In this document: positions 57,401 to 64,000 of the stretch, piece after piece
Layout of the letters: the number at the start of each line of letters is the position of its first letter
How positions within the stretch are numbered: the first letter of the stretch is position 1
From: Pseudoneurospora amorphoporcata
Lineage: Eukaryota > Ascomycota > Sordariomycetes > Sordariales > Sordariaceae
Direction of reading: 5' to 3'
DNA length: 64,000 nucleotides
Assembly: GCA_033297205.1 (NCBI GenBank)
Contig: MU859096.1
Coordinates: 124,001 to 188,000 of the forward strand
Made by a program: the position numbers and the translations under genes
Notes under the pieces: model-generated
Told to the model about the DNA's origin: nothing
Database searches by the model: none
What the model saw: only the letters and a program-made list of their open reading frames with translations

Positions 57401-59640
57401 GGGAGAGGTCGCTCGGCTGGGATGTTTATGAACTTCTGTCGAGTTGAGGTGGTGGAAGTTGATGGCGATGGAAGAGGAAAGCAGAAAGACGTTCACGATC
57501 AACATTCCATTCGCTTGCGGAAGATGAATGGTGCCCCTCACCACCGTTTTTGTATCGGCGAGTACAGTAAAAGCACCCTGTGCAACAGACTGTGCAGCGC
57601 CCCAAGGTTCTTACTGTGGACCCCGATCCACCCCTGTCTTGCGTCTCAATCTGAAATCTCCAAATGCACGCTGATTCGGTGCGCTAACAGTGTAATGGGC
57701 CGGACCCCCAGACATCAGAAAATGTGGGCTTCGAGGACAATTGGATCCTCGATTAGTACCTATACTTGCCTGTACCGACGTGACTACATACCAGAAGTAG
57801 GTAGCCTTACGTCTTGACGTTGCAAGCCCCAGGCGTGGTGGCAACCAGGTACCACATCTCGTTTGCTTGTCTTGCGCGCATCCGTCCTGCCGTCATGAGG
57901 TGGACAAGAAGGAGGAAGGCGGGAGGGAGGCAGGCAGGTGCGAGGGCACATCATATGCAGTGTTTAGGCTCGGGGAGAAGGAGAGGTGATTTCGGGGAAG
58001 GAGCGATCAGATACCTTCCCCTCCTGCTGCCCGCTTGTTGCTATGGTTGGAAGGTGCTGTTGAGGGACTCAAGGTTATGCCATCATAATCGGGACTGAAA
58101 CAACCTGGAAACTTAAAAGGACGGTCGCTTCGGCGATACCTTACACGATATCTGTGCGTACCTTAACCTCGTCACAACCGGTTACGTGAACCAACTCACT
58201 TTATATTAAAACACCTGCATCTGCTACATATAGGCCTTACATAACAGCAACGGTACGTGCTCGATCGTGTCTTATAGCAACAAGCTGGTTAAGCTGTGCA
58301 CTCCCCCTCCCCTCCTCTCTGCCTGCTTTCGACCACAGACACTACTTCTACGACCACTCGGACCAAAATCATCACGGTACCTACCGATGTACAACTGCTC
58401 TTGTTTACTATCCAGTCGTGTTCTTTTCTGTCGGGAACTGGACTCTCAGCTAATAAGTTGTCACCAAAGATTTCTGTGTCGTGCTACTTCTGTAGGTTGT
58501 TCCTCTCCTAGACCGAGGGGAAGCTGAAGTGAAGTGTGCGGCGGCCTACTTGTGATGCGTACCAGAGTCATTGTTCCGTCGCCCCCTTACCTACCACAGC
58601 TTCTGAAATCCGATACCCAACACCGAGTCAACAAAATACGCTCTACCATCTCATACGCGAACTCTAGCCGCTCTCCGCCTACCGGTATACTAATCATCCA
58701 ACGAAACAGCCAGAACAAAACCAAAAATCCGGGCGTTGTTTCCATCCCCGAGAAGCGACGGTCATAACATCCGAATATCTCGGACCGCGAATCCACCACC
58801 ACATTCCGCTCGGCGTCGACATCCCACCTCGGTGGTGTAGGTGTGCAGGAACGCTGCGACGCAAACCGTCCTGATTCGGTCACGTCCAGAACGGGTCAAC
58901 GCCAATCACCGAGACGTACGAGACGATCACAGCCACCAAGAGGAAGTGGAAACTTTGGCACATCTTCGACGAGCCAGTTAGTGAAAGGTTGTGTGGCATC
59001 ACGCACATCCAGACATCCTCCAACCCAGGGCACCGCACCCCTGGAATCCAGCTGTGTCACCGTGTTAACCTTCCAAGCGGAACAGCGACCGTTGCAACGG
59101 GCGACCTTGACTTGTCAGATTCCACCACACCATCACCACTGGAATCTTTCACTATACCTCCCGATACCACCTACTACCGGACCCACGACGCTGCCGACGA
59201 GTACAGGCAAACCTTCGGGGTTCAGGTCGGAGAACAGGTTCAACGCTTGGAAAAAAGAGCCCCAAGATTTCTTCACCTTCCATGGGTGAAGAATCGCCAT
59301 TCACTCGACCACTTCCCGGCTTCCTTTAACTATTTTCCACTACCCCAACCCGGGTTCTCTCCTCTGGTTTTTGTTTGTTTCTCGGGACAACTCGCGTACG
59401 GGTGTCGGTCGACCTTTCGTTCACTGATTGGCAGCATTACTTTGCCATCCTTCATTAATAATAATCACACGGTACAAGGCGCGGCATCCACGCACCCCTG
59501 TTGTTACGTCGTAACCAGGTCGCGGACTAGCGCACCCAGTACACCCACTGTACGACGCCATCCCTACCGCCCACCACCCCCCCGACATCCGAGGCTCAAG
59601 CACTGTTATCCACATTCAGTCGCTGCTAGTGCCTCCAGCC
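54421..59640. other. Gene-free stretch, second part, and SFP1 upstream region
   Basis: Short unbiased ORFs only. A 16-bp unit (TCAACACGGATGGGGC) is repeated twice in tandem at 56257-56288. From about 58250 to 59640 the sequence becomes C-rich and pyrimidine-rich, probably the long promoter/leader of the SFP1-type gene. Confidence 0.4.
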
Positions 59641-62081
59641 ATGAAGCCCTCCCTGAAGTGGTTTGGTTCCAAAACCAGCCCCAGTACCAGTCCCGAGCTT
59701 GCGGGGCCCTCCGCTGGGGCCGGTGGAAATAATAGTTATCGCGCATCGCCTTCCTCTGTTTCTGCAGCTTCTAGGAACCCATCGCCTTCCGACTCGACAA
59801 CCGATTCACCCTCTTCCCTTCTTCACCCATCCTCGCCGTCGCCGTCCCCGACACCCCAACCGCCGACCCCCCGCGATTCCGTCTTTCCTCGATCCGGTTT
59901 TTCGCTACCTGCTGCCTCGAAACCCATTGACATCGCGGCCCCCCATCGTCGATCCACCGCATCCATCTCACCGGCTGACCGCAATCCCATCACTTTCCCA
60001 ACCCACGACCTCGACGATCTCGTTATCGACTGGGACCAAGGCCCCTGCCTCGCCGACGTTGGTCTCGACCCTGACATCGACATGACCGCCGGTCAACACT
60101 TCGACTCGGCCTTGAGCCGCAGTCGACAGGAATCTTTCCTAGGCACTGGCGCAAAACCCATTTCCATGGCAAACCCTAATCGCGATCATGCCAACCGCAT
60201 CCGTCGTGAAAGCATGGCCGGCAGTCTTAGAGCAGGCAGCCTCATGGCGGGAAGTCTCATGGGTAACGGTATGAGCTGGGGCGGCATCTCTGTTGGAAGC
60301 TTTATTCGCGAAGAGTAAGTCATCTCCGTGGAGCTTCGTATTCTGGAGTTGGATCGCCGTTGAGCACTGTCCTTTGTTTGTTGTGACCGAAGCTGACCTA
60401 TTTCGATGCTGTTAGTATGATGATGACAGGCACTTCACCGTATCTAACGCACCAGTCTCCCTCGTTTCATTCTTCGTCGTATATCCCAAAACTCGAGGCC
60501 AACTTCATGCGCGATTTCACCTGCTGCGACAGGACGTGGCCGACTCTCCATGATCTCCTCCAGCATTACGAGGAGAACCACCACGCCACCGCGGCACCCA
60601 ACACATCTAACCAGAACCTCAATACCTTTGGTGCGAATCAAGGGAACGCTCGCGGTACTGCCAGTCGTGCCACTCCAACCCCTGTAGTGGGTAGAGCTCA
60701 ACCAGGAGCCCAGGCGATGAATGGGTATCAAGGTCAGCGTCATTTGAGCGTTGCTGGCGCAGGAATGGGCCTCGGCGGTATTGGACAGATGATGCGGCAG
60801 CAACAGGTAGCTCCAGCTGTGCAAAAAATGACGTCCATGTCACAGATACACGATGACATGGATACTGTCGGAGAGATGGAGCTTGACGAGACTGTGGGAC
60901 CTATGGAGATAGACGATAATCAGCGGACAATCCAGCAAACTCGGCAAATGTTTGGGCAACAGCAGCGTCCTCAACTACACCTGAACAGCTCTGGGCTTCC
61001 GCACCAGGCTTTGCGCACTTCTCAACCCCCAACTCCTGCTGCGGTCAGCTTTGGTTTCCAGAATAATCCGACCGTTTCGTCAGTCAACACACCAACCCTG
61101 ACAACACAAGGAGGCCTACCTCAGCGGGGGCAGTTTGGTCAGGAAGATGACAACGGCGACGACATGTCCGGTATGCCTATGAAGACGAACCTCAGCGGCA
61201 TGAACTTGAATGGCGGTCAGCTCGGAGGACTGGCAGGAAACTTGGCTTTCGGAGCCCTGGGAACGATTGATGATCCTGCAAAGAGGCTGTATAGCCCTGG
61301 CGGCACGACCCAGATGACGAGCCAGCAACGAGCGTTCGATGCCCAGATGCAGATGCAGCAGCAGTTGCAGCAGCACCTGGCGTCGATGAATCTCGATCTG
61401 AACCAGCTTGCTCCTGGTACGGATCCCGCTTTGCTTTTGCAGCAGATGACTGCGCTCATGATGCCGCCGACAGAAGAGCACAAGCCTTTCCGATGTCCCG
61501 TCATTGGATGTGAGAAGGCATACAAGAACCAGAATGGTCTGAAGTAAGTTTTTTTTCCGAGGTGTTTCTCTTTTGAAGTGGGATTGTTTGCCCTCTGCAC
61601 AAATTTTCTTTGGTCGGCCACCAACGCCAACCAACCCCGTATTCCCGCTTTCCCCAACTGCATTCCTTCCCCAAGTCCCACTAACAATCGAACCAGGTAC
61701 CACAAGACCCATGGACATTCGACCCAGCAGTTGCATGAGAACGGCGACGGTACCTTCTCGATCGTTAATCCGGAAACAAGCACGCCTTACCCTGGTACTC
61801 TTGGTATGGAGAAGGAGAAGCCCTTCAAGTGCGACGTTTGTGGAAAGCGCTACAAGAACTTGAACGGTCTCAAATACGTAAGTTAACATTACAATGCCAT
61901 TAGAATATGCACGACGATACTAACACAGCCTCAACAACAGCACAAGCAACACTCGCCTATGTGCGACCCTGAAATGAGAGCCCAGCACCAGAACCTTATT
62001 TCGACCATGATGTCGAACCCAGCTGCGCTCATCGCTTTCCAGCAAAACCTGCCCAACATTAACGAAGATGTCATGTTGTAG
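59641..62081 (+). CDS. sfp1: Sfp1-type C2H2 zinc-finger regulator
   Basis: Four exons (59641-60314, 60416-61543, 61697-61877, 61941-62081; introns 101, 153 and 63 nt) give 707 residues. The N-terminal half is Ser/Pro-rich. An atypical N-terminal finger occurs at FTCCDRTWPTLHDLLQHYEE just after intron 1. A long Gln/Met/Gly-rich middle follows, then two C2H2 fingers split by introns: CPVIGCEKAYKNQNGLK plus YHKTHGH, and CDVCGKRYKNLNGLKY plus HKQHSPMC. This is the Sfp1 arrangement; in yeast the factor, under TORC1, promotes ribosomal-protein and growth genes. Each finger's His pair is supplied by the next exon, which supports the splice model. The reading frame stays open for 81 codons beyond the TAG. 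Nuclear role is inferred from family. Confidence 0.88.
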
Positions 62082-62327
62082 GACAACAGCGCATTTGATA
62101 AGCACTTGGATATGGCCAAGATTCACGACGACTTTGCATCGTCCAATCTAGCAGTCCACGAGAACCTCAATATGCCCAAATTCTTCGGTTCGACGTTGTG
62201 GGGCAGCACGGCATCCGATACAGATGTATCCAACCCTTGGAAAGATTTGATGGCGGAGCCCAGTCTCCGGTTTCCGATAAACTACCCTGAGCTGTCGCAG
62301 CCACCGTACAAGTCACGCCTCGGTTAA
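62082..62327 (+). other. In-frame coding-like extension after the SFP1 stop
   Basis: Directly after the TAG at 62079-62081 the same frame is open for 81 codons to TAA at 62325-62327, with ordinary amino-acid composition (KIHDDFASSNLAVHEN, WKDLMAEPSLRFPIN). It could be reached by stop-codon readthrough or by a 3' splice site ending in that TAG (branch-like ATTAAC about 20 nt upstream; phase agrees with the exon ending at 61877). It may also be a fossil of a longer ancestral protein. Confidence 0.4.
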
Positions 62328-63433
62328 CAAAAACGCCTCTCATCTCTGTTTTTTTTATGTCTGACTTTACTGCTTGTGTTTGGGGGGATCGGAAAAGTTC
62401 TATCTCGGGTTTACACTACACCTTTCAGTAGCAGCATTTTGCCTGGCGTTGTTCTTTTCGATATTTGTTACGGTACAAGAGGAGAGGAGGCGACAAGAGT
62501 GAGCGAGTGAAGTGGGGAAAAATAGTGTCAAGTGTTTTTTTTTCATAGGTCTTTGTATGGCTTTTGGTGTTGGTGTTGTTGGTTCCTCGCCAAGAAGAGA
62601 TTATTTTCGTGGGAAGAGTGTTAGCTTAAAAAGAGGGAAGGGAAGAAAGAACGTTGTGCGACAAAAAGGGAAGGAATATCAGGGGAAACGAGGAAAACTC
62701 AAAAGCCAAAAGGGCAACGGTAGCGAAATTTCTGCATTTTCGGTCTCGGATCTGAGGGAGGAGGAATCTCACCAAGAAAGAAGGAGGGTTTTACCGGCAT
62801 ATGCCCCCTTATATCCCAGGGAGAGATGAAAGAGAGAAGACGGACGAAGGAACGAAAGGCCAATATAGATGTAGGATTGCTCCATCAACTGGTTCTCAGG
62901 CAGCGTCAGCGTATCATCCACTTCGAATCCTTATCATCATGGGAAAAACTGCAAGTATCGAGGTGAGGGGATGGAGATAACCCCTGAGTTCAGCGAGCGC
63001 TACATGGAGCGTAACGTGATAAGTTATTGTTCAATCTTCGCTCTTATTGTTAAGCGGGACGTGTAGCGGTTATCGGTAGAAAGATAGAGAGGTAAATTGA
63101 GACAAACACCGTGAGACAAGCTTGTTATAGAATATCATATCGGGTTTCATCTTTGTATCGATAGAGGAAAAGAAACTTGAAGAGTGGCATCTCATCCCTT
63201 GTTTCTTGAAGTCTAACCGAAAATAAGAAAACAGATGGCTTTCATCATAGGCTGCAGATGACTATGCCAATGGTTTGTCTGACATTTGACATAAACAATC
63301 CTTTGGGTACCAGAGGTAAATACTCTAAGCATCTGGCTAAATCTTCAAGTACTTTTGCTGATGCATTACAAAACTCCAGTTTCGCCAACGAACAATAACA
63401 TCCCTGCCTACCCTGTACCACCAAGCACCAAGT
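62328..63433. other. Convergent intergenic region SFP1/Kelch gene
   Basis: 3' flanks, A/G-rich around 62600-62850. No gene or RNA recognised. Confidence 0.5.
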
Positions 63434-64000
63434 TTAAACCTCGATCGTGAAATGGCTGATCTGCGAGTAATAAGCATGAACAGCCAGCTCGAGGAGCCAC
63501 ACATCACCAAAGACCTCAGCACCATCGAATCCGCCAATGACCAGCAGACGACTATCGTAGAGCACCGCGCCGTGATATCCCCTCCCGCTGGGCGGTAGGC
63601 CGTAGACCCGCCTCTTGTCCCACGACATGGTCACCAAGTTCAGGAGGAGGACCTCGTTGGAGTACTCGTTTCCGTCGTGGCCGCCAATAACGAACAGATA
63701 CGAGCCGACGATGGTGGCCGTGTGCGACAGCCGGCGGTACGTGATGGGAATCTGGACGGCCTTCCACACGTGCGTGTCGACGTCATAGACCCAGACGTCA
63801 TTGAAGCACTCACCGCCGTCGGAGCCACCGTAGATGATCAGCTTGGAACCCACCATGTTGGCGGTGTGATAGCCGCGCGCCTTAGGCCGGATATCGTGGC
63901 CACCGCTAGTGGACGTTCCTGATGCTCTTGCCTCGCTCTTCCCACCGCTCCCTGTTGATGACGAAGATGATTGATCGTCTGGCCCGGGTGACCCTTCTGA
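63434..64000 (-). CDS. Kelch-repeat protein, 3' part (5' end beyond the window)
   Basis: The minus-strand frame is open from the right edge to the stop at 63434, giving the last 188 residues. A Ser/Gly-rich insertion (residues visible near the edge) is followed by three Kelch blades, each with the double-Gly signature: KLIIYGGSDGGECFNDVWVY, YLFVIGGHDGNEYSNEVLLL and RLLVIGGFDGAEVFGDVWLL, with the HTATIVG/YHGAVLYD turns between. The protein ends HFTIEV soon after the last blade, so the propeller is C-terminal or the whole protein. Kelch propellers are protein-binding platforms; the partner and other domains lie outside the window. The ATG at 63856 is internal because the conserved GYHTANM turn precedes it. 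Confidence 0.88.
   Translation of the reverse strand, partial: SEGSPGPDDQSSSSSTGSGGKSEARASGTSTSGGHDIRPKARGYHTANMVGSKLIIYGGSDGGECFNDVWVYDVDTHVWKAVQIPITYRRLSHTATIVGSYLFVIGGHDGNEYSNEVLLLNLVTMSWDKRRVYGLPPSGRGYHGAVLYDSRLLVIGGFDGAEVFGDVWLLELAVHAYYSQISHFTIEV

Overview
The window is nuclear DNA of a filamentous ascomycete, most likely a sordariomycete of the Neurospora/Sordaria kind. The evidence is short spliceosomal introns (about 50-150 nt, GTAAGT-like donors, CTAAC branch sites 10-20 nt before the acceptor), a single dispersed 5S rRNA gene rather than an array, long CT-rich leaders, and proteins typical of filamentous fungi. The taxonomic placement is inference. Nothing prokaryotic is present, and no transposon or CRISPR array was recognised. 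All splice structures below were worked out by eye from splice signals, phase and protein-family conservation.

Layout, left to right: the 3' part of an unrecognised acidic/Ser-rich protein gene (to 1120); PEX4 (2494-3117); MNN9 (4053-5240, minus); RPN13 (6291-7933); the TatSF1/Cus2 splicing factor (8424-10051, minus); ADE16/17 (10682-12608, minus); a U6 snRNA gene interrupted by a spliceosomal intron (about 13483-13650); HSP78 (14505-16952, minus); PSF1 (18495-19278); a VSB1-like SLC26/STAS/cNMP protein (21079-24639); an unrecognised protein (24991-26409, minus); a gene-free stretch holding a diverged duplication and a 5S rRNA gene (28584-28702); a Kip2/KipA-type kinesin-7 (33416-36500); a Golgi-type GT23-like glycosyltransferase candidate (40513-42345); CYP51/ERG11 (43978-45730); a frameshifted Hsp70-like gene (46690-49662); RCF2 (50394-51203, minus); an 8.4-kb gene-free stretch; an Sfp1-type zinc-finger regulator (59641-62081); and the 3' part of a Kelch protein gene running off the right edge on the minus strand.

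The genes are single-copy housekeeping functions and not a pathway cluster: peroxisome import, proteasome, splicing, purine synthesis, mitochondrial proteostasis and respiration, DNA replication, vacuolar transport, microtubule transport, glycosylation and sterol synthesis. The observations most worth following up are the split U6 gene with Pol III promoter boxes inside its intron and downstream, the multiply frameshifted Hsp70-like gene, and the in-frame coding-like extension behind the SFP1 stop codon. Several introns have lengths divisible by three and no stop codon, so retaining them would keep the reading frame.
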